Shown here piece after piece: positions 1 through 6,903 of a stretch of DNA of 13,736 nt (position 1 is its first letter; every line of letters starts with the position of its first letter). This stretch comes from Patescibacteria group bacterium. GTDB taxonomy: Bacteria > Patescibacteriota > Patescibacteriia > Patescibacteriales > JAHJJO01. The position numbers and the translations under genes were made by a program. Below the pieces are notes generated by a model. The model made no database searches and was not told where the DNA came from. It saw only the letters and a program-made list of their open reading frames with translations. The stretch spans positions 1 to 13,736 of the forward strand of contig JAHJJO010000067.1 in NCBI GenBank assembly GCA_018822835.1. Direction: 5' to 3'.

Positions 1-1329
1 TGTTTTGATATCGCAATCATTGGTAATTACTTGAGTAAAGCCCAATTTTTCAGCTTCAGCAATTCTTTGTTCCAATTTGACAACATTGCGAATTTCACCG
101 CCCAAACCGACTTCGCCAAAAACAATGGTTCGCCTGTCAATGCATTGATTTAATAACGAAGAAATAATTGCTAAACAAACAGCCAAATCCAAGGATGGAT
201 CACTTATTTTTAATCCTCCAACAACATTTAAAATAACATCTTGATTTGTCAAATTTATATTTGCTTTGCGCTCTGAAGTATTATTTGTACCATAAATTTT
301 TGCTCTTTTAGTTAAAACAGCGCATAAAACTTGGAGTCTTCCCAAATCAAAACCAGACACTTTTCTTTGCGGATAGCCAAAAATTGTTTTTGTTACTAAT
401 GCTTGGATTTCAACTAAAAATAGTCTTGTGCCTTCTATAAAACAGCTGATAACAGAGCCTGTTATTTTTTGTTTATTTGTTTCTATAAAAACAGCGGATG
501 GATTTTTTATTTCTTTAAATCCCAAACCTGTCATTTCAAAAATTCCTAACTCATTAATTGAACCAAAACGATTTTTTGTCGCGCGCAAGATTCTATAATT
601 ATGAGTTGTTTCGCTTTCTAAATAAATTACAGTATCAACAATATGCTCTAATGATTTCGGTCCGGCCACTTGCCCGTCTTTGGTTATATGCCCGATTAAA
701 ATTATTGATATATTATGCTCTTTTGCAATTTCTAAAAATTTAACAGCGCATGACCTAATTTGATTTATGCTTCCAGTTTCAGAAGGTATGTCGTTGGAAT
801 AAACAGTTTGGATTGAATCAATAATAACTAATGTTGGCTTTACTTTGATAACAGCGGATAATATTTTTTCAACATTAGTTTCGCTGACGAATTTTATGTT
901 ATTTATGTTATATTTTAATCTTTCTAGTCTTGCTTTAATTTGGGCTGCTGATTCTTCGCCGCTCGCATAGATTATTTGACAATTTTCATTGCTAATTGCA
1001 TTAGCGACTTGCGCGACAATTGTTGATTTGCCGATTCCAGGTTCCCCGCTTAATAAAATAAGAGATCCAGGAACAATACCTCCACCAAAAACGCGATCTA
1101 TTTCATTAATGTTTGTTTTAATTCTTGTTAAATTTTGTTGTTCTATTTTAGTTAAATCAATAATTTTCGCGGGTTCTACTGAAGAAATTTTTTGTAAATT
1201 ATCTTTGTGATCAATAGTTTGTGTTTGCAAACTCGCCCAAGCTCCGCATTCCAAACAACGACCGCTCCATTTTAAAGATTGCGCCCCGCATTGCGAACAA
1301 GCATAAACTGTTTGTATTTTATTGTTCAT
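1..1329 (-). CDS. radA: DNA repair protein RadA (Sms), 3' end cut off by window edge
   Basis: RadA is a RecA-like ATPase that processes recombination intermediates and promotes branch migration. The frame is open for 443 codons from ATG 1329 to the window edge; E. coli RadA is 460 residues, so only a short C-terminal tail is missing. It has an N-terminal zinc finger with Cys11, Cys14, Cys25 and Cys28 (CSQCG and CLECG), Walker A GEPGIGKS at about 95-102, Walker B-like TLVIIDSIQT, the RadA-specific KNRFG motif near residue 250, and a C-terminal Lon-protease-like domain (GGLKISDPSLDLAV and FGEVGLGGEIR). An in-frame TGA lies four codons upstream of ATG 1329, which fixes the start. No Shine-Dalgarno is visible; the leader is occupied by the repeat hairpin at 1340-1441. 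The call is firm from motif order and length. Confidence 0.97.
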   Translation of the reverse strand, partial: MNNKIQTVYACSQCGAQSLKWSGRCLECGAWASLQTQTIDHKDNLQKISSVEPAKIIDLTKIEQQNLTRIKTNINEIDRVFGGGIVPGSLILLSGEPGIGKSTIVAQVANAISNENCQIIYASGEESAAQIKARLERLKYNINNIKFVSETNVEKILSAVIKVKPTLVIIDSIQTVYSNDIPSETGSINQIRSCAVKFLEIAKEHNISIILIGHITKDGQVAGPKSLEHIVDTVIYLESETTHNYRILRATKNRFGSINELGIFEMTGLGFKEIKNPSAVFIETNKQKITGSVISCFIEGTRLFLVEIQALVTKTIFGYPQRKVSGFDLGRLQVLCAVLTKRAKIYGTNNTSERKANINLTNQDVILNVVGGLKISDPSLDLAVCLAIISSLLNQCIDRRTIVFGEVGLGGEIRNVVKLEQRIAEAEKLGFTQVITNDCDIKT

Positions 1330-1339
1330 AAAAAAATAG

Positions 1340-1441
1340 TGTCATTGCGAGGAGGAGTTGAGCGAAGCGAAACGACGACGAAGCAATCTCGTCTTTATTG
1401 CAACTTAAACGAGATTGCTTCGCTTCGCTCGCAATGACAAC
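1340..1441. repeat. Palindromic interspersed repeat in the radA leader
   Basis: Two inverted copies of one repeat face each other. The left arm (1340-1391) begins gtcattgcgagg and ends gaagcaatctcgt; the right arm (about 1410-1441) is the reverse complement of a shorter version, gtcattgcgagcgaagcg followed by aagcaatctcg. The loop is about 18 nt. The outer bases aatagtg and cactatt also pair. The left arm carries about 22 extra bases in its middle. The repeat fills most of the spacer between the 521-aa gene and radA and ends 10 nt before the radA start codon. The gtcattgcgag...gcaatctcg core resembles REP-like palindromes found in many environmental genomes (recalled, not searched). Confidence 0.85.
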
Positions 1442-1485
1442 ACTATTGGACTGAATTACTGTTTAAAACAATTGTTATTATGTTC

Positions 1486-3051
1486 TCACAATGATAGTAA
1501 TTTTATGAGTTTCGTAAATAAATCTAAAATTTTATTTTGCAATGTTTTGCCTTCTAATTCCACTTTAATCTCATCAATTTCAACCCAATCATCAATGTCA
1601 TCATCAGCGCGCAGGCCGGGAATAGAAATTAAAAAATTATATTTTCCATTTTCTTGATACGCTTTTGTTAAATCAAATTCAGCAAAAGATGTTTTCCAGC
1701 CATTATGTTCTGTTGGCGCGTTATATTTTGCCAAAATATAATTTATTTTATTATTCTCAGCATCAATTTTTAAATTAGCGTCGACTTTTTTAAACACAGG
1801 ATTAATCAAACTATCTTTGTTAAAACTAAAAACGCCATTTCCAGCAAGAATAATATCTGATTTTTGAAGTTTTATTTCAGAATTTTGGTCGTTGCCATTT
1901 ATTAAAGCATGAAATTGTTTGTATGTTTTATTAATTTCTAAATCCAATCCATCTATTTTAATGGTTTGTAAAGAGTCTGGATTCGTTGTTACGACGCGCA
2001 ATTCATTGCTATCTGTATAGATTATTAAATTATCTTCATCTAATTTTTGTTCTGCCAGCCAAATTTTATGAATGAAAGATATTTCTTGTTTTGTAATAAT
2101 TTGCTCTGTAATTATATCATCATTTACATATAATTCAATTTTGTAAATTCCATTTTGCAAATCAGCGGTTTGAAAATTTATTTTTTTTTCTTCGCTTATT
2201 TCATTTTTTATATCATCATCTAAATATTTTTTATTGACTAATTTATTGTCATAATACAACCGCAATTCAATTGGATCTTTGTCTTTATTTTCATTAAGAT
2301 CAATAAACGTAAAATCAAAATTTAAATTTCTACTTTTTACATAAGCATAAAATTGATAAGGACCTCGAAGGGAGGCAGAAACGGAAGCAGACAGAGGTTT
2401 AGCCTCGGGGATTTTAGAGGCTAAACCTCTGTCTGCTTCCACTTCCGTTTTATTCGTTTTTAATTCGTTTGTTTCGTGTGTATTCACGTATGTATTATAT
2501 AAAGCCACCTCGTTTTTATCAGGCATATCTTTTAAAAATTCTTCAATGCTATTGTATTTTTTGTCGCGTTGAAGCAGTATAAGTCCATTTTCTTCTATTA
2601 CATTCCAAGTTAACGCAAGTTTGTCAATAATTTGATTTTCAATCGGCTGTAAATCATAGCGCCAAATCGTTTTGTCAGCTAATACGCCTGCTTCTATAAT
2701 TGGAATATTATTATTTTGTTTTTGCCTATATTTTAAAATTAATTTTGCTTTATTAAATCGTCTTGGAGTAAACAAAGAAAAATAAATAGGATCTCCTATT
2801 ATTTTTTGGCTATAATTAGATTTTAACTTGTCCTCCGTAGCCTTCTTGCCATCCGTAGCTTCAGCGAAGGATGAAGCGGAGGAGGGTTCAACCCTGTCTT
2901 CAGGACTAAGTTTATTTATAAATCTGCTTGGTTTTTTAAAATCATAAACATAACTAATTTTTCCACTCGGCACTATTTTCATATAAAAAAGCCATGCCAC
3001 GATAATTCCCAAACCAAGCCATAAACATATTCTAAATTTAGTCATAAGCAT
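1486..3051 (-). CDS. Membrane-anchored conserved hypothetical protein (521 aa)
   Basis: No function is recognised. Residues 8-24 (CLWLGLGIIVAWLFYM) form one N-terminal membrane segment with no clear cleavage site, so the rest is probably outside the cytoplasm, anchored to the membrane. The body is rich in predicted beta strands. Segments such as GDPIYFSLFTPRRFNKAKL and IIEAGVLADKTIWRYDLQPI resemble a conserved hypothetical family I recall from CPR genomes; this is memory, not a search. The last 18 residues could form an amphipathic helix. Two stretches (about 55-75 and 204-223) are low-complexity translations of DNA repeats inserted in frame. Two start codons are possible: ATG 3051 lies in a tandem repeat, and ATG 3045 is two codons inside; neither has a Shine-Dalgarno. 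It ends with TGA at 1486-1488. Confidence 0.9.
   Translation of the reverse strand: MLMTKFRICLWLGLGIIVAWLFYMKIVPSGKISYVYDFKKPSRFINKLSPEDRVEPSSASSFAEATDGKKATEDKLKSNYSQKIIGDPIYFSLFTPRRFNKAKLILKYRQKQNNNIPIIEAGVLADKTIWRYDLQPIENQIIDKLALTWNVIEENGLILLQRDKKYNSIEEFLKDMPDKNEVALYNTYVNTHETNELKTNKTEVEADRGLASKIPEAKPLSASVSASLRGPYQFYAYVKSRNLNFDFTFIDLNENKDKDPIELRLYYDNKLVNKKYLDDDIKNEISEEKKINFQTADLQNGIYKIELYVNDDIITEQIITKQEISFIHKIWLAEQKLDEDNLIIYTDSNELRVVTTNPDSLQTIKIDGLDLEINKTYKQFHALINGNDQNSEIKLQKSDIILAGNGVFSFNKDSLINPVFKKVDANLKIDAENNKINYILAKYNAPTEHNGWKTSFAEFDLTKAYQENGKYNFLISIPGLRADDDIDDWVEIDEIKVELEGKTLQNKILDLFTKLIKLLSL
2383..2440. repeat. Perfect 24-bp inverted repeat inside the 521-aa gene
   Basis: The arms 2383-2406 and 2417-2440 are perfect reverse complements over 24 bp (left arm starts ggaagcagacagaggttt) with a 10-nt loop. 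Weaker pairing continues outside. It is read in frame and encodes roughly residues 204-223, including ADRGLAS and AKPLSAS. A 24-bp perfect stem in coding sequence is not expected by chance and looks like an inserted palindromic element. Confidence 0.9.
2831..2883. repeat. Structured repeat inserted in frame in the 521-aa gene
   Basis: An outer stem tcctccg (2831-2837) pairs with cggagga (2877-2883). Inside it atcc/ggat and cttc/gaag pair around the loop agc at 2851-2872. A small palindrome gggttcaaccc follows at 2884-2894. In the gene it encodes the low-complexity stretch SSASSFAEATDGKKATEDK right after the membrane anchor. I recall near-identical peptides in unrelated CPR proteins, which fits a mobile repeat (memory only). 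Confidence 0.75.
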
Positions 3052-3095
3052 TTAAACATATAAACATTTTAGCATATAAACATTTAAACATCACA
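3046..3095. repeat. Short tandem repeat of catttaaacatataaa type
   Basis: Degenerate copies of 'atttaaacat' and 'atataaacat' alternate just upstream of, and overlapping, the start of the 521-aa gene. The candidate start ATG 3051 is part of the repeat, which makes the exact start uncertain. Confidence 0.6.
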
Positions 3096-3114
3096 TCTAT
3101 AAACCGCCGATTAA

Positions 3115-3242
3115 AAATTTTCAATTTCTAATTTTTAATTTCTAAACAATTTTCAATGAAATTAATTTTACAAACAGCTATTTCCAATTTTTGTTTAAAA
3201 CATTAAAAAAATTTATAGCATTGTTTGAAAATTGAAAATTTT
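3115..3242. repeat. AT-rich inverted-repeat spacer
   Basis: The sequence aaaattttcaatttc at about 3115 is mirrored by gaaaattgaaaatttt ending about 3242, with one mismatch. Inside are further copies of 'caattt' words. A 21-nt stretch, 3220-3240, recurs exactly at 10811-10831 upstream of the surface-protein stop, and 3144-3158 is the exact reverse complement of 10803-10817. No gene is visible here. Confidence 0.65.
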
Positions 3243-3282
3243 ATAAAACACCCAAATTTATTTTTTTGTAGATTATCTTTAT

Positions 3283-3345
3283 AAAAAACCCCTTGCCCGC
3301 AAATCAATGATGAAACATCAATTAATGTTGCGCGGGCAAGGGTTT
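3283..3345 (-). terminator. Rho-independent terminator, minus strand
   Basis: The arms 3290-3300 (cccttgcccgc) and 3332-3342 (gcgggcaaggg) form 11 perfect base pairs, GC-rich in an AT-rich neighbourhood. On the minus strand the stem is followed by a G and then TTTTTT. It lies directly downstream of the 38-codon frame that ends at 3350. Confidence 0.8.
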
Positions 3346-3349
3346 GGTT

Positions 3350-3466
3350 TTATCCTACTAAATAGTATTGGGAAATTATGTCGATTATTGCTCCAAAAAT
3401 TTTAGGAGCAACCTGAATGTTGGCATAAAATCCCTGCCCATTAAGTGTGTTCAACGGGCCAAGCAT
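3350..3466 (-). CDS. Candidate small protein (38 aa) with its own RBS and terminator
   Basis: No family is recognised. The peptide starts MLGPLNTLNGQGFYANIQ and ends IIDIISQYYLVG. The C-terminal two thirds is mostly hydrophobic with one Lys and one Asp, so it could be membrane-associated or amphipathic. An AGGTGAGG Shine-Dalgarno lies 8 nt before ATG 3466, whereas the well-supported genes in this window lack one. The frame ends with TAA at 3350-3352 only 5 nt before a strong minus-strand terminator. It uses more C/G-ending codons (AAC, ATC, GAC, TAC, CAG) than seems usual for so AT-rich a setting, which can mark high expression. It lies in a 712-bp spacer between the acetyl-CoA synthetase and the 521-aa gene. 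The alternative is that the conserved element is a structured RNA and the frame is chance. Confidence 0.5.
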   Translation of the reverse strand: MLGPLNTLNGQGFYANIQVAPKIFGAIIDIISQYYLVG

Positions 3467-3474
3467 AATCTTAG

Positions 3475-3482
3475 CCTCACCT
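3475..3482 (-). promoter_or_regulatory. Shine-Dalgarno AGGTGAGG of the 38-codon frame
   Basis: The minus strand reads AGGTGAGG, 8 nt before ATG 3466. It lies in a small possible hairpin (AGCC at 3487-3490 with GGCT at 3473-3476), so its access could be controlled. It decides the start of this frame. Confidence 0.5.
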
Positions 3483-3510
3483 AAGGGGCTGAATGTTTTT
3501 ATCGCAATTT

Positions 3511-3550
3511 AAACCTACAAGGAAGGCATAGCGTCCTTGTAGGTTTTTTT
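3511..3550 (+). terminator. Rho-independent terminator pointing to the plus strand
   Basis: The arms 3511-3523 (aaacctacaagga) and 3534-3546 (tccttgtaggttt) are perfect reverse complements over 13 bp, with a 10-nt loop, and run into a T-tract (ttttttt) on the plus strand. Read on the minus strand only three Ts follow, so the orientation is plus. No plus-strand protein gene precedes it, which suggests an unannotated plus-strand RNA or a terminator working mainly as a barrier. Confidence 0.75.
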
Positions 3551-3592
3551 CTTTTTAAATATTTTTAAACGGGGTGAAAATCTAATAATCGC

Positions 3593-3691
3593 AGAAGTCG
3601 GATTCCCTGCAAGTTTATGCTGTAGATAAGTTTGTGCCTTTCCACCATCTCAGAATTAATTTATAATTCATCTCGCAGGGATCCGACTTCT
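3593..3691. repeat. 99-bp palindrome-ended element downstream of acsA
   Basis: The ends 3593-3610 (agaagtcggattccctgc) and 3675-3691 are inverted repeats, identical except for one extra T in the left arm. The interior contains a second palindrome, gaatta/taattc, at 3653-3669. No reading frame longer than about 20 codons lies inside. It has the form of a short non-autonomous repeat. The ends are not followed by a T-tract long enough to call a clear terminator for acsA, although the stem may act as one. Confidence 0.7.
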
Positions 3692-3728
3692 CTGAAATTT
3701 TTTATTTTTCTTTGTTTGTTTGTACACG

Positions 3729-3761
3729 CCATGTTATGCGTTATGCGTTCCACGTTATACG
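3729..3761. repeat. Degenerate tandem repeat 'cgttatgcgttatgcg'
   Basis: The words atgttatgcg, ttatgcgttc and acgttatacg follow one another directly after the acsA stop codon. It is a short low-complexity spacer repeat with no visible function. Confidence 0.5.
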
Positions 3762-3763
3762 AC

Positions 3764-5674
3764 TTAAACCAACGCGCTGGTGTCTCCAGTTGGCAAACCA
3801 AGCTCTTTGGCTTTTAAGACGCGCCGCATAATTTTGCCGCTGCGGGTTTTTGGCAATTTATCAACAAAAGCAATATCTTTTATCACCGCCATTGGACCTA
3901 ATGTGTGTCGGACATGCATTTTAAGTTTTTGCTTTAATAAATCAGTTGGTTTAATTTTTTGTTTCAAAATTATAAACGCTTTTATTACTTCGCCTTTAAT
4001 TGCGTCAGGAACGCCGATAACTCCCGCTTCAACAACAGTTTTGTGCTTTACAAAAGCGCTTTCAACTTCCGCTGTTCCAATCCGATGTCCAGCAATTTTT
4101 AACACATCATCAGTCCTGCCCTGTATCCAAAAATATCCGTCTTTGTCTTTAAAAGCTACATCTCCCGCAAAATACGCGCCTTTAATTTGGCTCCAGTATG
4201 TTTTAATGTATCTTTTTGGATTATTAAAAATAGTCCTGATCATGCTTGGCCATTGATTTTTGATTATTAAATACCCGCCTTTGCCGACAGGAACGGGTTT
4301 GCCGTTTTTATCAACTACATCAGCAATAATTCCTGGAAATGGCTTGCATGCGCTCCCAGCTTTTAATGGCGCGCAAGGCAATGGCGTAATCATATTCATT
4401 CCTGTTTCTGTCTGCCACCATGTATCCATAATCGGACAACGACTTTTGCCGACATATTTATAATACCACTCCCATGCTTCAGGATTGATCGGCTCCCCTA
4501 CTGAACCTAAAATTTTTAAACTTGGCATTTTATGTTTTTGCGGCCATTCTTTTCCATACCTCATCATTGCTCTAATTAATGTTGGCGCTGTGTATAAAAC
4601 ATTAACTTTATATTTTTCAATAATTTTCCAAATTTTGTCTGGCTTTGGCATGTCAGGCACGCCTTCGTACATCAATGTTGTGACACCAGCTAATAATGGC
4701 CCATAAATTATATAACTATGCCCTGTAATCCAGCCTGGATCAGCAGTGCACCAAAATATTTCATCTCCATGCAGATCAAATACCCATTTTATAGTCCGCA
4801 AAACTCCGACAGCATAACCGCCATGAACATGAACTACGCCTTTTGGTTTTGACGTTGTGCCAGAAGTATATAAAACAAAGGCCGGATCTTCAGAATTCAT
4901 TTTCGCGCATTTAGCTTCTGTTGATTTGCCTTTAACAAAGTCATGATACCAAACATCGCGTTTTTTATTGAATTTAATCGCCTGTTTATTATTTTTCACA
5001 ACAACAACTTTTTTAATGCTTTTACATTTTTTAACAGCATTGTCAACTATGGTTTTTAAATCAATTATTTTGCCTCTGCGAAAACTCCCGTCAGCTGTAA
5101 ATAAAATTTTTGCTCTAGCATCTTTAATTCTTTCCGCCAAAGCTCCTGCTGAATAACCAGCATAAACAACAGAATGCATTGCGCCTATTTTCAAGCACGC
5201 AAGCATTGCCATGGCTGTTTCAGGAATGTTTGGCATATAAATTGCCACTCTATCACCTTTCTTAATTCCTGCGTCGCGCAAAGCATTGACCAGTTTATTC
5301 ACTTCATAATAAAGCTGCAAATAAGTATATTCTCTTGTTCTGCCGGTCTCATCTTCCCACAAAATTGCGATTTTATCTTTTGTTTCAGTTTCAATGTGCC
5401 GATCTAAAGCATTATAAGCTAAATTAATTTTTGCTCCAGTAAACCATTTAAAAAATGGTTTTTTGCTTTTATCAAGAATTTTGTCCCATGGCTTAAACCA
5501 TTTTAATTCTCGCGCGGCTTCTTCCCAAAACTTTTCAGGATTTTTAGTAGCGCTTTTCAAGGTTTTTTCATAATCCTGAACATTCGCCTGTTTAATTAAT
5601 TTTTTTGATGGCTTGTACACTTTTTGTGAACACGCCAAAACATCTGTCAATTCTCGTTTGTTTGTTTGTTTCAT
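3764..5674 (-). CDS. acsA: Acetyl-CoA synthetase, AMP-forming
   Basis: The enzyme activates acetate to acetyl-CoA in the cytoplasm through acetyl-AMP, using ATP and CoA. The 636 residues match the usual length (E. coli Acs is 652). The N-terminal ACS domain (DYEKTLKSATKNPEKFWEEA, about 34-53) is followed by the nucleotide P-loop YTSGTTSKPKG at 269-279, WWQTETG at 419-425, the hinge and A8 region GRTDDVLKIAGHRIG at 519-533, and KTRSGKIMRR with the catalytic, acetylatable lysine at 614. The C-terminus GDTSALV is also typical. The P-loop has Ser at 275 where Gly is usual. A propionyl-CoA synthetase is possible but the sequence fits acetate better. No Shine-Dalgarno precedes ATG 5674. It follows the ATPase by 88 bp; no pathway partners are nearby. 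Confidence 0.95.
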   Translation of the reverse strand: MKQTNKRELTDVLACSQKVYKPSKKLIKQANVQDYEKTLKSATKNPEKFWEEAARELKWFKPWDKILDKSKKPFFKWFTGAKINLAYNALDRHIETETKDKIAILWEDETGRTREYTYLQLYYEVNKLVNALRDAGIKKGDRVAIYMPNIPETAMAMLACLKIGAMHSVVYAGYSAGALAERIKDARAKILFTADGSFRRGKIIDLKTIVDNAVKKCKSIKKVVVVKNNKQAIKFNKKRDVWYHDFVKGKSTEAKCAKMNSEDPAFVLYTSGTTSKPKGVVHVHGGYAVGVLRTIKWVFDLHGDEIFWCTADPGWITGHSYIIYGPLLAGVTTLMYEGVPDMPKPDKIWKIIEKYKVNVLYTAPTLIRAMMRYGKEWPQKHKMPSLKILGSVGEPINPEAWEWYYKYVGKSRCPIMDTWWQTETGMNMITPLPCAPLKAGSACKPFPGIIADVVDKNGKPVPVGKGGYLIIKNQWPSMIRTIFNNPKRYIKTYWSQIKGAYFAGDVAFKDKDGYFWIQGRTDDVLKIAGHRIGTAEVESAFVKHKTVVEAGVIGVPDAIKGEVIKAFIILKQKIKPTDLLKQKLKMHVRHTLGPMAVIKDIAFVDKLPKTRSGKIMRRVLKAKELGLPTGDTSALV

Positions 5675-5762
5675 AGTTTTTAATTAAATAAAATATTTGC
5701 TATAATGTCTTAATTCCTTCTGCGATGTATTTTTTTAATTTAAGTTCTTTTTTTATGCAATT

Positions 5763-6896
5763 TTATAAAATAAAATTCAAATAATTTTTATTATTAACAA
5801 CCTCAAACTCCGCATTGTCATAAGCTTCTATCCAATCTTTTGGGGGTTTAACTTTTTTATTTGGACTATACTTAAATTCATAACCAAATAATTTGCCTTC
5901 GCGCTCTTCTATTAAATCAATTTCTTTCTGATCATATGTCCGCCAAAAATAAATATTAGAATGAATATTTTTGTATTCATTTCTTTTTAACCGCTCCATA
6001 AATAGGTAATTTTCCCATAATTGTCCAATGTCGTTTCTTAAATCAAGTGAATTAAAATTTTTTATAATTGCATTTCTGATTCCATTGTCAAAAAAATAAA
6101 ATCTAGACATTTTAGTAATTTCTTTGCGTAAATTTCTTGAAAATCCATAAACTCTTTTAATCACAAAAGTTTTTTCTAAAAGATCAAGATATTTTTCAAC
6201 TGTGCGTAAATTTAAATTAATAGCGCTTGCTAATTCCTGCAAAGATACTTCCTGACCAATTTGAAACGCTAAATGTTTTAAAATATCAATAATTTTTTGT
6301 GATTTTTTAATTTCATCAAATTCTAAAAGATCGCGGTATAAATAACTGTCAATAATTTCATTTAAAATATCGCTTTTATCTTGGTTTGATTTCCCGTTTA
6401 TCACATCTGGATAACAACCATAAATTAACCTTGAATTGAGATTATTATTTGTTTCAAAACGATTCTCATATTTTTGCATTTCTAATTGTGCTATTGGATA
6501 AAGCGTAAATTGCCACTTGCGGCCGACAAGAGGTTCTCCGATTTGATTAGCCAGTTCAAAAGATGATGATCCTGTTGCTAAAATTTTTATTCCGTCAAAA
6601 TGATCCACTATTAATTTTAAATTTATACCAATACGATCTATTTTTTGAGCTTCATCAATAACTAAAAATTTATAATCTCCGATATACTGTTTTAAAATAT
6701 CAACCTCTTGACTGGACAGCCACTTTTGCGCGCTTTGATTTTCCCCATTTAAAAATAAATATTTTTCTTTAATATCTTTTAATATTTTTTTAGTAAGTGT
6801 TGTTTTGCCAACTTGACGAGGACCATAAAGAACCACAACTTTATTTGGCTGCAGTTTTTTTAAAATATTATTTTTAACAAATCGTGAAATATGCAT
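5763..6896 (-). CDS. AAA family ATPase with C-terminal DUF4143/nuclease-like domain
   Basis: This belongs to the AAA_14/DUF4143 ATPases, common in mobile and host-associated gene pools and of unsettled function. Walker A GPRQVGKT is at 25-32, Walker B FLVIDEAQ at 77-84, and a sensor stretch LATGSSSFEL at 106-115. Residues about 205-250 (LQELASAINLNLRTVEKYLDLLEK) look like a winged helix-turn-helix. The C-terminus has WENYL (Glu295), KEIDLI (Asp327) and YEFKYS (Glu340, Lys342), the spacing of a PD-(D/E)XK-like fold. The 377-residue length is normal for the family, so it looks intact. ATG 6896 lies only 7 bp from the MITE-like element, so the leader and probably the promoter come from that element. 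Family call firm, role unknown. Confidence 0.9.
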   Translation of the reverse strand: MHISRFVKNNILKKLQPNKVVVLYGPRQVGKTTLTKKILKDIKEKYLFLNGENQSAQKWLSSQEVDILKQYIGDYKFLVIDEAQKIDRIGINLKLIVDHFDGIKILATGSSSFELANQIGEPLVGRKWQFTLYPIAQLEMQKYENRFETNNNLNSRLIYGCYPDVINGKSNQDKSDILNEIIDSYLYRDLLEFDEIKKSQKIIDILKHLAFQIGQEVSLQELASAINLNLRTVEKYLDLLEKTFVIKRVYGFSRNLRKEITKMSRFYFFDNGIRNAIIKNFNSLDLRNDIGQLWENYLFMERLKRNEYKNIHSNIYFWRTYDQKEIDLIEEREGKLFGYEFKYSPNKKVKPPKDWIEAYDNAEFEVVNNKNYLNFIL

Positions 6897-6903
6897 ATTG
6901 CAA

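Noticed and set aside
3420..3500. Possible 6S RNA on the plus strand (atccctgcc ... tgttcaacgggcca ... tagcc)
   Set aside because: The words resemble the 5' half of 6S RNA, but no 3' half able to pair with ccctgcc occurs before the plus-strand terminator at 3550.
3487..3510. tmRNA-like start (ggggctgaatg)
   Set aside because: Only the first bases match. The conserved ggattcgacg that should follow and a ccacca-type 3' end are missing.
3593..3691. T-box or other riboswitch (gagatggtggaaaggc on the minus strand)
   Set aside because: The conserved agggtggnaccgcg is absent, and the element lies downstream of acsA rather than in the leader of an aminoacylation or amino-acid gene.
3780..4256. 158-codon open frame on the plus strand
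   Set aside because: It lies wholly antisense to the well-supported acetyl-CoA synthetase gene and its translation resembles nothing; it is a shadow frame.
6888..6899. Palindrome aatatgcatatt over the ATPase start codon as an operator
   Set aside because: A 12-bp AT-rich palindrome is common by chance here and has no second copy nearby.
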